From Enterobacter oligotrophicus (lineage in GTDB: Bacteria > Pseudomonadota > Gammaproteobacteria > Enterobacterales > Enterobacteriaceae), in contig NZ_AP019007.1 of assembly GCF_009176645.1 (NCBI RefSeq), positions 806,001 to 870,000 on the forward strand: DNA of 64,000 nucleotides. The letters are read 5' to 3'. The notes under the pieces were generated by a model, which saw only the letters and a program-made list of their open reading frames with translations, made no database searches and had not been told where the DNA came from. Below are positions 1 through 9,276 of this stretch, piece after piece; within the stretch, counting starts at the first letter, position 1; each line of letters opens with the position of its first letter. A program made the position numbers and the translations under genes.

Positions 1-363
1 CACGTGGTCTGCCGCCAGCACCAGCATCAGCGGGTCGCAATCCGGGCTGCTGCGTTTTGCCGCCAGCGCCGCAAGGGCAATCGCGGGGGCGGTGTTACGT
101 CCGGCAGGCTCCAGAATGATATTTTCTGTGAGTTTGTTCAGCTGGCGCAGCTGCTCGGCAACGATAAAGCGGTGCTGTTCGTTACAAATCACCACCGGGC
201 TTTCACACTCCACGCCGTGCAGACGGTTGACCGTCGTTTGCAGCATGGTGAGGTCCCCTTTCAGGCAGAGGAACTGTTTTGGATAGAGCACGCGGGACAG
301 CGGCCACAACCGGCTACCAGAGCCACCTGCCATCACAACCGGATACAAAGTGGTTTGACTCAT
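1..363 (-). CDS. manC: Mannose-1-phosphate guanylyltransferase ManC/CpsB, N-terminal part
   Basis: Makes GDP-mannose from mannose-1-phosphate and GTP, the precursor that gmd and fcl convert to GDP-fucose for colanic acid. Only the first 121 codons are present because the gene runs off the left edge. The start at 363 gives [20 protein letters not shown], whose GGSGSRLWP stretch (residues 13-21) is the nucleotidyltransferase signature. It begins three bases after the wcaI stop, as the last visible gene of the capsule operon. The conserved position after wcaI supports the call; the C-terminal isomerase-like region cannot be seen. Confidence 0.95.
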   Translation of the reverse strand, partial: MSQTTLYPVVMAGGSGSRLWPLSRVLYPKQFLCLKGDLTMLQTTVNRLHGVECESPVVICNEQHRFIVAEQLRQLNKLTENIILEPAGRNTAPAIALAALAAKRSSPDCDPLMLVLAADHV

Positions 364-366
364 GAT

Positions 367-1590
367 TTATCCCCGTATATCTGCAATAAATTGGCTCAGC
401 ACGTTCTCTTTTTCGAGCGTGCGTTCGGCATATTCACGTGCCACCGTGTTCACTTTTGGCATGGCAAGTGCCTGTTCAATGCCGGTCACCAGTGCGGAAA
501 CCGATTCCGGCTCCACGCAAACGGCAATACCGGGATAGCTGTCGCACAGCTGGCCTAATTCCGTTTCAGGCTCGGCGGTGATCACTGCGTTACCGCCCAC
601 AGCCAGAATGTTGGTGAGCTTCGATGGCAGCACCGCATCCGCCGCGCCGCGCTTTTGCACCACCAGGTGACAGTCGCCCATCTTCAGCAGCGCAGGCAAA
701 GCCTCGTAAGACTGAAGCGGGAAGAATTTCACGTTGGTCAGGCCGCGTTCGCTTGCCATTTTCTCCAGCCGCGCTTTCCCGCCGCCCTGCCCGACAATCA
801 CAAACATCCATGAATGTTTGCTAAGCTGTTGTGCCGCTTCAATGACGCTCTCCAGCCCCTGCTTTTCGCCGATGTTGCCTGAGTAAAGAATGATTTTTTG
901 GTCGTCAGGCAAACCGAGCTGAGCACGTAGCGCCTGCGCGTCGCTGTCCGTCACGTCGCGAAAACGCGCCACTTCGGACCAGTTCGGGAAGAAGATCACT
1001 TTCTCCGCCGCCACGCCCTTCTCCTGGGCTTTGTTCATCATCGAGCGCGAAATGGTCGAAACGTAATCGACGTTATGCAGGCCGCTTCGCTCAAAGGCGC
1101 TGGCGAGCTTCGCCACCTTGCCGCCTTTGCTTTTACCTGCCATTCCCAGGCCGAGCATGGCGTCCACTTCATAATCCTGAATGTGCAGCAGGGTGCGCGC
1201 GCCGGAGAGTTTGCCCAGCAGGCGCATGCCTGGCGTGCAAAACAGCGTCGGCACCACGCCGATAATGCGATCCGGCTTCCAGCGACGCTGCGCCATCAGC
1301 GGGAAAAAACTGCTCAGGGCAAAGCTGCCCAGATGAATTAAACGTTTCAGCGTCGAAGGCTGCTTCGGCACGTAGAGCGGGCAACGCCATACGGTCGCGG
1401 CCCCCTCTTCACGGCGGTAGCGCCAGCTTGAGTAGCGCTCGCCCACCTTCCACTCCGGGTAGTACGGCGGCGCGGTAATGACCCGCACGTCATGTCCCTG
1501 GCTCGCCATCCACTCGACCATCTCGCCGGTGTATTTCCCGATACCGGTTAGCTCCGGCGAGTAGTTGATTCCATACACCAAAATTTTCAT
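367..1590 (-). CDS. wcaI: Colanic acid glycosyltransferase WcaI
   Basis: 407-residue GT4-type glycosyltransferase that adds a sugar (a fucose in published assignments, from memory) to the lipid-linked colanic acid repeat unit at the inner membrane. The N-terminus [20 protein letters not shown] is characteristic of WcaI. The GT-B C-terminal half contains a nucleotide-sugar binding segment near residues 235-250 ([10 protein letters not shown]). Its ATG overlaps the gmm stop by four bases (ATGA), so translation is probably coupled. Length matches the E. coli protein; no defects seen. Confidence 0.95.
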   Translation of the reverse strand: MKILVYGINYSPELTGIGKYTGEMVEWMASQGHDVRVITAPPYYPEWKVGERYSSWRYRREEGAATVWRCPLYVPKQPSTLKRLIHLGSFALSSFFPLMAQRRWKPDRIIGVVPTLFCTPGMRLLGKLSGARTLLHIQDYEVDAMLGLGMAGKSKGGKVAKLASAFERSGLHNVDYVSTISRSMMNKAQEKGVAAEKVIFFPNWSEVARFRDVTDSDAQALRAQLGLPDDQKIILYSGNIGEKQGLESVIEAAQQLSKHSWMFVIVGQGGGKARLEKMASERGLTNVKFFPLQSYEALPALLKMGDCHLVVQKRGAADAVLPSKLTNILAVGGNAVITAEPETELGQLCDSYPGIAVCVEPESVSALVTGIEQALAMPKVNTVAREYAERTLEKENVLSQFIADIRG

Positions 1591-2069
1591 AAGCCCGGCA
1601 CTCCGGACTGACGATCGGCCAGGAAATAGGCACGGCTGTTGTCGTGCACATTGTCACTGGCCAGCAACGCCTCTGGCCTCTGCCAGCGGTAGTCGTCATG
1701 CTGAGAATCAGGCAGACGCAGGTCTGCCTCACTCACCTTCAGGCGGAACCCCAGCACGATGTAGTGCGTGGAGAATCCGGTGCCCGAAAAGTTATCGTCA
1801 TAGAAGTGCTGCCAGACCCCGTAAAACTGGCCCGCTGCCATCGGCAGTTGCAGGCCCAGTTCCGCCAGAGTGAGACGCTCAAAAGCATCGGTGAGCGTCT
1901 CATCCTTCTGCACGCGCCCGCCGGGCACGAACCAGAAGCCCTGTGCAGGACGGTTGGTTCGTTTCCCCAGCAAGAACTCGCCGCGTTCGTTCTCCACAAT
2001 CAAATCAATTGAGATAAGCGGAGTGGAACGGACTACCGTGGCAAAATCTTCCTGACTTAAAAACATCAT
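1587..2069 (-). CDS. gmm: GDP-mannose mannosyl hydrolase (Nudix) Gmm/WcaH
   Basis: Hydrolyses GDP-mannose to mannose and GDP and may balance the sugar-nucleotide pool for capsule synthesis. About 160 residues. It carries the variant Nudix box of this family, [10 protein letters not shown] followed by RLTLAELGL, where the usual REUXEE is replaced by RL..AE. The reading frame is open upstream, but the family N-terminus (M)[12 protein letters not shown] fixes the start at 2069 or 2066; the ATG at 2069 overlaps the fcl stop by one base. It sits between fcl and wcaI as in E. coli. Confidence 0.93.
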   Translation of the reverse strand: MMFLSQEDFATVVRSTPLISIDLIVENERGEFLLGKRTNRPAQGFWFVPGGRVQKDETLTDAFERLTLAELGLQLPMAAGQFYGVWQHFYDDNFSGTGFSTHYIVLGFRLKVSEADLRLPDSQHDDYRWQRPEALLASDNVHDNSRAYFLADRQSGVPGL

Positions 2070-3034
2070 TACCCCCGGAAGCGGTGCTGGTTTTCGAGGA
2101 ACCACTGCCAGGTGCTGGCCAGCCCCTGTTCCAGTGACACCTCGTGATACCAGCCCAACTGGTGCAGACGCGTCACGTCCAGCAGTTTGCGCGGCGTGCC
2201 GTCCGGTTTGGTGGCGTCAAACACCACGCGGCCTTTGTAGCCCACCACCTGCGCGATGGTTTGCGCCAGCTCGCGAATGGTGCAATCCACGCCGGTACCG
2301 ACGTTAATGTGCGACAGCATCGGCTCGGTGTTCTCCTGCCACACTTCGCGATCCAGCTCCATCACGTGAATGCTGGCCGCTGCCATATCATCCACATGCA
2401 GGAATTCACGCATTGGCGTACCACTGCCCCACACCACCACATCTGGCGCGTTTTCCACAGCCGCTTCATGAAAACGACGCAGCAGCGCCGGGATCACGTG
2501 CGAGTTGCTCGGATGGAAGTTGTCGTGCGGCCCGTACAGGTTGGTCGGCATCACCGAGCGATAGTCGCGGTTATACTGACGGTTGTAGGATTCGCACAGC
2601 TTGATCCCGGCAATCTTGGCAATCGCGTAGGGTTCGTTGGTCGCTTCAAGCGTGCCCTGAAGCAGTTCGCTCTCCGCGATTGGCTGCTTCGCCATTTTCG
2701 GGTAGATACAGGATGAGCCGAGGAACAGCAGCTTGTTCACGTTGTGCAGGTGTGCCGCGTGAATGATGTTGCTCTCAATCATCATATTTTCGTAGATGAA
2801 ATCTGCCGGATAGGTATTGTTAGCGACAATGCCGCCCACCTTTGCCGCCGCCAGATACACCTGGTCAATACGTTCGTTGGCAAAGAAGTCCTGTACCGCT
2901 TTGCTGTCGAGCAGGTTCAGCTCGTCGCGCGTGCGGACAATGACCTCCACGTCGCCGCGCTGCTCAAGCTGGCGAACAATCGCGGAACCCACCATTCCGC
3001 GATGACCGGCGACAAAAATACGTTGTTTTGTCAT
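2069..3034 (-). CDS. fcl: GDP-L-fucose synthase Fcl/WcaG
   Basis: Bifunctional 3,5-epimerase/4-reductase turning GDP-4-keto-6-deoxymannose, the Gmd product, into GDP-L-fucose with NADPH. 321 residues, the usual length. The short-chain dehydrogenase fold shows in the dinucleotide motif GHRGMVG (residues 11-17), the catalytic serine region GSSCIYP and the YxxxK pair in YAIAK. It lies two bases downstream of gmd and overlaps gmm by one base, so the three GDP-sugar genes form a tight cassette. Confidence 0.97.
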   Translation of the reverse strand: MTKQRIFVAGHRGMVGSAIVRQLEQRGDVEVIVRTRDELNLLDSKAVQDFFANERIDQVYLAAAKVGGIVANNTYPADFIYENMMIESNIIHAAHLHNVNKLLFLGSSCIYPKMAKQPIAESELLQGTLEATNEPYAIAKIAGIKLCESYNRQYNRDYRSVMPTNLYGPHDNFHPSNSHVIPALLRRFHEAAVENAPDVVVWGSGTPMREFLHVDDMAAASIHVMELDREVWQENTEPMLSHINVGTGVDCTIRELAQTIAQVVGYKGRVVFDATKPDGTPRKLLDVTRLHQLGWYHEVSLEQGLASTWQWFLENQHRFRG

Positions 3035-3036
3035 TC

Positions 3037-4158
3037 TTAAGACTCCAGCGCGATGGCAACCTCGTAGCCATGAGACTTAAGCAGGGAGTGTTTTTTCGCT
3101 GCTTCAAGATCTTTGGCCACCATCTCAGAAACCATCTCCTGCAGCGTGGTTTCCGGTTTCCAGCCCAGTTTCTCGTGCGCTTTGGTTGGATCGCCCAGCA
3201 GGGTTTCCACTTCCGCAGGACGGAAGTAGCGCGGATCAACCTGAACGATAACGTCGCCCGGCTTCACGCCCGGTGCGTCGTGGCCGGTCACGGACACCAC
3301 AATGCCTTTTTCTTCAACACCGGTGCCTTCGAAGCGCAGTTTGATGCCCAGCTGCGCGGCAGCCATTTCCACGAACTGACGCACGGAATACTGCACGCCG
3401 GTTGCAATCACGAAGTCTTCTGGTTTGTCCTGCTGCAGCATCATCCACTGCATTTTCACGTAGTCTTTCGCATGGCCCCAGTCACGCAGGGAATCCATGT
3501 TGCCGAGGTGCAGGCAAGACTCCAGACCCTGCGCGATGTTGGCGATCGCACGGGTGATTTTACGGGTGACGAAGGTTTCACCGCGGCGTGGGGATTCGTG
3601 GTTGAACAGAATGCCGTTACAGGCGTACATGCCATAGGATTCACGGTAGTTCACGGTGATCCAGTAGGCGTACAGCTTCGCCACCGCATACGGCGAGCGC
3701 GGGTAGAACGGCGTGGTCTCTTTCTGCGGGATTTCCTGTACCAGGCCGTACAGCTCAGAGGTAGACGCCTGGTAGAAACGGGTTTTCTTCTCAAGGCCAA
3801 GGAAACGAATCGCTTCCAGCAGACGCAGCGTCCCCATGGCATCCACGTCAGCGGTATATTCCGGAGATTCGAAGGAGACCGCTACGTGGCTCATCGCACC
3901 CAGGTTGTAGACTTCATCCGGCTGCACTTCCTGCAGGATGCGGGTCAGGTTGGAGGTATCGGTCAGGTCGCCATAGTGCAGGTGGAATTTCGGGTTTGCT
4001 GCATGCGGGTCCTGGTAAATATGGTCCACACGTTCAGTGTTGAACGACGAAGCACGACGCTTAATACCGTGTACTTCATACCCTTTTTCAAGCAGCAATT
4101 CTGCCAGGTAAGAACCATCCTGTCCGGTAACGCCGGTGATGAGAGCGACTTTAGACAT
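3037..4158 (-). CDS. gmd: GDP-mannose 4,6-dehydratase Gmd
   Basis: First committed step to GDP-L-fucose: dehydrates GDP-mannose to GDP-4-keto-6-deoxymannose. 373 residues, equal to E. coli Gmd. An in-frame upstream start exists at 4182, but the family N-terminus [20 protein letters not shown] begins at 4158. The GVTGQDG nucleotide motif lies at residues 8-14, and a TSELYG motif and a YAVAK-type catalytic Tyr-Lys pair follow. It is 20 bases after wcaF and two bases before fcl. A long open frame on the opposite strand is a codon-bias shadow. Confidence 0.97.
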   Translation of the reverse strand: MSKVALITGVTGQDGSYLAELLLEKGYEVHGIKRRASSFNTERVDHIYQDPHAANPKFHLHYGDLTDTSNLTRILQEVQPDEVYNLGAMSHVAVSFESPEYTADVDAMGTLRLLEAIRFLGLEKKTRFYQASTSELYGLVQEIPQKETTPFYPRSPYAVAKLYAYWITVNYRESYGMYACNGILFNHESPRRGETFVTRKITRAIANIAQGLESCLHLGNMDSLRDWGHAKDYVKMQWMMLQQDKPEDFVIATGVQYSVRQFVEMAAAQLGIKLRFEGTGVEEKGIVVSVTGHDAPGVKPGDVIVQVDPRYFRPAEVETLLGDPTKAHEKLGWKPETTLQEMVSEMVAKDLEAAKKHSLLKSHGYEVAIALES

Positions 4159-4178
4159 ATTTATTTCCTCTGTACTTA

Positions 4179-4733
4179 TCAAAGTTTTTCAGTTTCTACG
4201 CGTTCGCGTATCACCACTGCGGGGTTGCCACGGCAAATCTTATTTGCCGGTAGCGATTTAAAAACGCTGCTGCGGGCACCGACTACCGTGCCATCGCCAA
4301 CAGAAACACCCGGTGCAACAAACACATCTGTTGCCAGCCAGCATTTCTCACCGATCACAACAGGCGAAGCGGTAATATCAAAATGCAGGCTCATAAAATC
4401 ATGGCTGCCGGTACACAAATAACATTTCTGTGAAATCACCGAATTCGCGCCAATCGTAATATCGCCCAGGGTATATAACACCGCGTCATCCCCTACCCAG
4501 GCATAATCCCCAAGCGTTAATTTCCAGGGATACGTAATTTTGACCGATGGACGAATAACTACGTTTTTTCCGATTTTTGCGCCAAACAGACGCAATAAAA
4601 AAGCGCGCCAGCGGTAGAGTATTTGTGGCGACCAGGCAAATAATGTTGCCTGAACCGCCCACCACAACTGCACTTTAATACCGTTCCCGCCCCGAAAACC
4701 TTTCGGCACGGAGAATCCGTTTAAATCCTGCAT
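4179..4733 (-). CDS. wcaF: Colanic acid acetyltransferase WcaF
   Basis: 184-residue acetyltransferase of the left-handed beta-helix (hexapeptide) type, expected to O-acetylate a sugar of the colanic acid unit using acetyl-CoA. Hexapeptide-like repeats run through the second half ([19 protein letters not shown], then [20 protein letters not shown]). The His in TGSHD is the likely catalytic base by family analogy. An N-terminal aromatic segment may contact the membrane. It lies between wcaE and gmd, the standard position. Confidence 0.94.
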   Translation of the reverse strand: MQDLNGFSVPKGFRGGNGIKVQLWWAVQATLFAWSPQILYRWRAFLLRLFGAKIGKNVVIRPSVKITYPWKLTLGDYAWVGDDAVLYTLGDITIGANSVISQKCYLCTGSHDFMSLHFDITASPVVIGEKCWLATDVFVAPGVSVGDGTVVGARSSVFKSLPANKICRGNPAVVIRERVETEKL

Positions 4734-4749
4734 TACGTTTCCTTATATT

Positions 4750-5496
4750 TCAGGCTTTGTTATATAAGGCTTTTGCTTTACCCGTCGTTTTCAGACGCAG
4801 AAAATAAGATAATTCCGCCCAGAAGCCCGGCACACGTAATATCTTACGCTGCACGTTTTTTGCATCCTGACATAATTCCAGATTATTAGAGGTTGACACA
4901 CCACCCATCGAAAATTCAGACACCAGCCCTTTAATTCGACGGAACGGATAACCTGACTTGTACAAACTGGCGGCCAGCGCATAATCTGAAGAGACTTTAT
5001 ACTGCAAATCGTATGGCTGTTTTTTCAGGCCTTTTACCGGGAAGAAAATGGCCTGATGGCTGGCGGGCAAACTGTGGTAAATATACCAACCCGGTTTCGC
5101 GCTGCGCAGCACTTTATTCCCTTCACCAAAGTCCAGCAATGCATCACCGATAAACATGGCTTCTTCTTTCTGACGCACCAGCTGGCGGGCAAACTGTGCC
5201 ACATCATCATGGAACACATCGCCGGAATTCAGGAAGATGGCATACCGCCCCTGCGCCATTGCAATGCCTTTATTCATCGCATCATAGATGCCTTTATCTT
5301 TCTCGCTGATATAACGTAAGTTGAACTCACCGTTGAGTTTTTCCAGGAACTCCGCCGTACCATCGTTCGAACCGCCGTCGACCACAATCCACTCAAAGGT
5401 GAGGCTTGGATCGCGCGCCAGGTTGCGCAGCGAGCGCCAGGTTTTTACCACCCCTTCGTAGTTACGAAAGGCGACAGTAATGACGCTAAGAAACAT
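4750..5496 (-). CDS. wcaE: Colanic acid glycosyltransferase WcaE
   Basis: 248-residue GT2-family (GT-A fold) glycosyltransferase for building the colanic acid repeat unit on undecaprenyl-phosphate. The N-terminus [19 protein letters not shown], the [10 protein letters not shown] motif and the following [13 protein letters not shown] segment are typical GT2 donor-binding elements. It sits 16 bases after wcaD and 16 bases before wcaF. Donor and acceptor cannot be read from the sequence; published work assigns a fucose transfer (from memory). Confidence 0.94.
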   Translation of the reverse strand: MFLSVITVAFRNYEGVVKTWRSLRNLARDPSLTFEWIVVDGGSNDGTAEFLEKLNGEFNLRYISEKDKGIYDAMNKGIAMAQGRYAIFLNSGDVFHDDVAQFARQLVRQKEEAMFIGDALLDFGEGNKVLRSAKPGWYIYHSLPASHQAIFFPVKGLKKQPYDLQYKVSSDYALAASLYKSGYPFRRIKGLVSEFSMGGVSTSNNLELCQDAKNVQRKILRVPGFWAELSYFLRLKTTGKAKALYNKA

Positions 5497-5512
5497 AAAT
5501 CACCTCATTTCG

Positions 5513-6733
5513 TCATACGCGCGTAATATTCAGCGCTTTGCGCAAAATAAACGGACAGACAATCAAGAAAGCATATTCCGGGCTAAATATTGACCCCGTA
5601 AAGAACAACGACACTGGTGTAAAAAGATAAAGCTGAACGCGAAAATTCTGGTTGTCACCAAACGCGTTAATCATCATTTTGAAAACTTTAAACAAATACC
5701 ACAGCGTCAACAGTACGGCGAACCACGAAAAATAGATAATTAACAGATACAGGCCATTGTCTATGGTTTTACCGACATCCGCACCGTTAAAGATTCCGAA
5801 TGATGCAACATATTCGTAAAGTGAGCCGAATCTTACTACGCCATCTATATGGGTTAAGGAATAACCCACCATCACCAGTGGCCCAATGATTCGATAATAA
5901 GATGACGAACCTTCCGTTCCCAAATCGCCCAGACGTTCTGAGATGTACGGGAAGGCAAATATCACACCCACTAAAAATACCGTCAGGGAGATAATCGCCA
6001 GCGGCAGTTTTTTCTTAATCGCATCTTTGTTCAGGTACTGGAACGCCCACTCCAGAAGGTAAAACAGAATAAATGTCATTACCCCTGAGAACGATCCTGA
6101 CAGAACGATCCCTGCAAGAATCATAGCATCTGTCTTGGGCGTTTTGATACCGAACTGTTTGATGCTGAGCCAAATTGAGATTAATGCCAGAGCAAAAAAT
6201 GCCGGTTCAAAATAGAGCGCCGTTGTGCGCTTACCCCCAAACTTAATGAAGTTCAGTACATAGCTGTTACTGTAAATGAGATACTTCGAAATTATTTCCA
6301 TCAGGCTGCTGCCGCCGGTCAAAATAATTTGCGCCATTTCCATCGCAGCAAGCATGACGATGAGACCGACAACAATATAAAAGAACCTAAGGATTTTCCT
6401 ATAATTGTGCGGAGAAATAGTTTTAAAGCGAATACTCCAGACCATGCCAATAATGATAACAATATAAACAAACAGCATAGTCGAGGTGACGTATTTGCTG
6501 GCATCAAGCGACTGACCAAAGATGTAGTTAAATGCCGTCAGGCCGAAACCCAGCCCTAAGGCAATCATCAGCTTCTTCAGATTGATTTTGTCGACATACA
6601 GCAGTAGCAATACGGGCAAAAAGGTGACGATGGTAATCGGGAAACTTTCGCCGAGCTGGGCAATTTTGACGTTGACCAGCAGGTAGATCAGCGGCAGCAG
6701 CAGATAACTACAGATTCTGATAGAACGAGACAT
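5513..6733 (-). CDS. wcaD: Colanic acid polymerase WcaD (Wzy-like)
   Basis: 406-residue polytopic inner-membrane protein, the putative Wzy-type polymerase that joins repeat units in the periplasm. Hydrophobic segments fill most of the length, for example ICSYLLLPLIYLLVNVKI at the N-terminus and several later runs. The frame stays open to 6925, but the upstream part is Arg/Cys-rich and overlaps wcaC, so the family N-terminus MSRSIRICSYLLL at 6733 is used. That start lies 26 bases inside wcaC, indicating coupled translation. Confidence 0.93.
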   Translation of the reverse strand: MSRSIRICSYLLLPLIYLLVNVKIAQLGESFPITIVTFLPVLLLLYVDKINLKKLMIALGLGFGLTAFNYIFGQSLDASKYVTSTMLFVYIVIIIGMVWSIRFKTISPHNYRKILRFFYIVVGLIVMLAAMEMAQIILTGGSSLMEIISKYLIYSNSYVLNFIKFGGKRTTALYFEPAFFALALISIWLSIKQFGIKTPKTDAMILAGIVLSGSFSGVMTFILFYLLEWAFQYLNKDAIKKKLPLAIISLTVFLVGVIFAFPYISERLGDLGTEGSSSYYRIIGPLVMVGYSLTHIDGVVRFGSLYEYVASFGIFNGADVGKTIDNGLYLLIIYFSWFAVLLTLWYLFKVFKMMINAFGDNQNFRVQLYLFTPVSLFFTGSIFSPEYAFLIVCPFILRKALNITRV

Positions 6734-7925
6734 ATTCCTCCAGCATCTGTTGTCCACTGTAGGCCTTGCGGCTGCGGTTGCGGAACGATTCCAGGTCAGT
6801 GCCAAAAACGGCCTGCGCGATCTCAGCCTTCGGTAACTGCACCAGCGGCAGCACCTCCTGCTCCGCGAACGTTTTTCCGCCCGATTTTTCCAGCACTTCG
6901 CGGGCCGCATCACTGTGGGTGGCAATCACCGGCACGCCGATAGAGAGCGCCTCGCACAGGATCAGCGGGTAGTTGTCCACGCGCGAGCTGAACACCAGCG
7001 CATCCATCCCGTTGAGGGCACTCATCAGCTTGCGCTTGTCGGTTTCAAAGCCGTGATTCACCACGTTCGCCCCGTCGAACGGGGAAAATTTGCCGAAGGT
7101 GTGCAGCTCAATCTTATCGCCCAGCGCCATGATGTCGCGCACCAGCTGCTGGTTAGTTTTGCCGTCGTAGCGCAGATCGTGCGCAACAATGGCGATTTTC
7201 GGCTTGCCTGCGGTTTCTGCTACAGGGGTCAGTTCCGCCAGAATCTCTTCTGTCGCCACGTCGATACCGTTATTGATGATTTTGCAGCGCCCTGCCCCGT
7301 ACAGGCTGTTGAACGCATCTGCCACATGCTGGCTGGGAGAGATAAAGGTACAGCCGAGCGAAAGCATATCGCGGAACAGCTGGCGTTTACCGGCTACCAG
7401 CTGGTGCGCGCGGTCCACTTTAACCGGCGGATAATTAGTGAGGGTCGGGCATTTCTGACAGTTAGTCTTCCAGCCTTCACAACCGTCCGTAAACGCACAG
7501 CGTCCGGTGACGCTCCAGTGGTCGTGCAGCGTCCAGACAAAACGGGTGTCCGGCTTGTGCGCCTGCACCTTCTCGCAAAAGGCTACCACCTCTTCCAGGT
7601 TCAGCCAGTAGCTGTGCAGAACGTGAAAATGCAGCACCACCGGGCCGGACGTGCGGGTCACGGTACGGTAGAGGTTATTGAGATTACCGAACAGATCGCG
7701 GTTAAACAGGCGGAACAGGGCAATATTTGCCACCGACGTCAGACGCGGCGTCTGCTTGAGCACCTGCGGATAATTATCATGGCTGACGCTTTTCTTGCCG
7801 CCTTTGCCGTAGCCGTAGACAAAGCGCGACTGCAGCCCTTTTTGCAGCGCGCGCTGGTGCAGATCCAGCGCAACACCTGCCGCCCCGCCCTCTGCGAGGC
7901 GCACATTAAATTGCAGAATGTTCAT
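6708..7925 (-). CDS. wcaC: Colanic acid glycosyltransferase WcaC
   Basis: 405-residue GT4/GT-B glycosyltransferase of colanic acid assembly. The N-terminus MNILQFNVRLAEGGAAGVAL and the C-terminal PLILCEALSIGVPVIAT segment (the EX7E-type donor-binding region) are characteristic. A Cys-rich stretch (TDGCEGWKTNCQKCP) in the N-terminal domain is typical of WcaC relatives. Its ATG overlaps the wcaB stop by four bases (ATGA), and its 3' end overlaps wcaD. Confidence 0.94.
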   Translation of the reverse strand: MNILQFNVRLAEGGAAGVALDLHQRALQKGLQSRFVYGYGKGGKKSVSHDNYPQVLKQTPRLTSVANIALFRLFNRDLFGNLNNLYRTVTRTSGPVVLHFHVLHSYWLNLEEVVAFCEKVQAHKPDTRFVWTLHDHWSVTGRCAFTDGCEGWKTNCQKCPTLTNYPPVKVDRAHQLVAGKRQLFRDMLSLGCTFISPSQHVADAFNSLYGAGRCKIINNGIDVATEEILAELTPVAETAGKPKIAIVAHDLRYDGKTNQQLVRDIMALGDKIELHTFGKFSPFDGANVVNHGFETDKRKLMSALNGMDALVFSSRVDNYPLILCEALSIGVPVIATHSDAAREVLEKSGGKTFAEQEVLPLVQLPKAEIAQAVFGTDLESFRNRSRKAYSGQQMLEEYVSFYQNL

Positions 7926-8413
7926 TTGATCACCTTCACGCGGGCTTTTTCCCCGACCACCAGCGCGTTATCCGGGATGCTGTCCAGCACCACGCTGCCT
8001 GCGCCGATGGTGACGTTATTACCCACAGTAATGTCACCAATCATCACCACGTTAGCGCCCAGCTCGACGTTATTACCGATCACCGGGCAGGCCAGGCTGT
8101 CCGGCCCACGGTTGCCGATGGTCACCGCATGGCGAATGGTGAAATCATCACCCGCGACAACGAACTTGTTGATGACAACCGCATAACCGTGGTGAATGGT
8201 AAAGCGGCGGCCAATGGTGGCAGCAGCCTGAATTTCATAGCCGAAAAAGCATTCGGTGATGATGCGGTACAGCACCAGAACCGGTGCCGCCCAGAGATTG
8301 TTCAGGACGTTTTTCTTACGCCACACCGAGCAAAAGTGCGCAATGCGGTACGCCAGAACCATGCAGCACGGGCGCAGGCTCCAGCTGTTTGCGCGGCAAT
8401 CTTCCAGAAACAT
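7922..8413 (-). CDS. wcaB: Colanic acid acetyltransferase WcaB
   Basis: 163-residue serine-acetyltransferase-like hexapeptide acyltransferase, one of two acetyltransferases in the operon. It should O-acetylate the growing repeat unit. The C-terminal half shows the left-handed helix repeats (IGNNVELGANVVMIGDITVG and following). The HHGYAVVIN segment contains the probable catalytic histidine. It overlaps wcaA by one base and wcaC by four, so wcaA-B-C are translationally linked. Confidence 0.94.
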   Translation of the reverse strand: MFLEDCRANSWSLRPCCMVLAYRIAHFCSVWRKKNVLNNLWAAPVLVLYRIITECFFGYEIQAAATIGRRFTIHHGYAVVINKFVVAGDDFTIRHAVTIGNRGPDSLACPVIGNNVELGANVVMIGDITVGNNVTIGAGSVVLDSIPDNALVVGEKARVKVIK

Positions 8414-9255
8414 TATTTCCCCCGAAGTCCATCAGCCAGACGCTTGCCGTTACGCACGGAGAAGAGCGTCAGCAGCGTGCGCCAGTTCATGCGCTTGTTG
8501 CGGATCTGATAGAGGGTAAAGAGCTGATATTTACGGCTGGCACGGTCGAACTTGTCCTTGTGCTTACGGTAAAAGTGGAAATAGCCCGAAAACTTCTTCG
8601 GCGAGGAGGTGATTTGCATCTCCCCGTGGTTGATGTGCAGGATCTGCGTGGCTTCTTCCACTTTCCACGGTTCGCCGTATTCCACCACCATGCGCAGGAA
8701 AATGTCGTAATCCTGCGCCGCCTTCAGTTCGGTATCGAACAGGCACTCTTTAAAGCGCCAGGCCCAGGTAAAGACCTGATTACCAATGATGTTGCGCTTG
8801 TAAAACAGGCGACGCGAGTACGGTGACTTTGGGTACAACGGCAGGCTCGCCGGCTGCGAGTACACTTCGCCCTGGCAGACATAGTCGTTGGCATACAGGA
8901 AAGCGTGCGTGACCAGTTGATGCTTGTGCGACAGGAAGGTCGACAGACGATTTGGCGTCCATTCGTCATCGTCGTCGATCCCGGTCAGGTACTGCCCTTT
9001 CGCCTGCATAATCGCCTGATTACGCACCGCGCACGCGCCGGAGTTAATCGCGTTGTGCGTATACACCACCCGCGGGTCGTTGAGATCGTCGACGAATTTT
9101 TGCAGTTGCTCGAAAGAGGAGGAACAGTCATCAACGATGATCAGCTCCCAGTTATCGTAATCCTGACGTAATACCGATTTAATCGCGCGGATCGCCAGCT
9201 GCTGACGGTTCCATGTCGGCATATAGATAGAAATCAAAGGGCGTTGTGTGGTCAT
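8413..9255 (-). CDS. wcaA: Colanic acid glycosyltransferase WcaA
   Basis: 280-residue GT2 glycosyltransferase with N-terminus MTTQRPLISIYMPTWNRQQL. The VDDCSSS motif and the later GIDDDDEWTP (DxD metal/donor site) are both present. A TTG four codons upstream is in frame, but the ATG at 9255 follows a GGGGAAG ribosome site at suitable spacing and agrees with E. coli WcaA, so it is preferred. It is the first sugar transferase gene after wzc. Sugar specificity is not readable. Confidence 0.94.
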   Translation of the reverse strand: MTTQRPLISIYMPTWNRQQLAIRAIKSVLRQDYDNWELIIVDDCSSSFEQLQKFVDDLNDPRVVYTHNAINSGACAVRNQAIMQAKGQYLTGIDDDDEWTPNRLSTFLSHKHQLVTHAFLYANDYVCQGEVYSQPASLPLYPKSPYSRRLFYKRNIIGNQVFTWAWRFKECLFDTELKAAQDYDIFLRMVVEYGEPWKVEEATQILHINHGEMQITSSPKKFSGYFHFYRKHKDKFDRASRKYQLFTLYQIRNKRMNWRTLLTLFSVRNGKRLADGLRGK

Positions 9256-9276
9256 GGTCTTCCCCAAAGCTCACGA

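Noticed and set aside
3028..4422. 464-codon open frame opposite gmd
   Set aside because: Lies fully antisense to gmd and wcaF, His/Arg/Phe-rich composition typical of a shadow of a GC-rich gene; no ribosome site or family resemblance.
5513..6925. Longer WcaD starting at 6925
   Set aside because: The extra 64 residues overlap wcaC and are Arg/Cys/Trp-rich; the family start is at 6733.
6915..8186. 423-codon open frame opposite wcaC/wcaB
   Set aside because: Antisense to two well-recognised genes; composition is that of a reverse-complement shadow.
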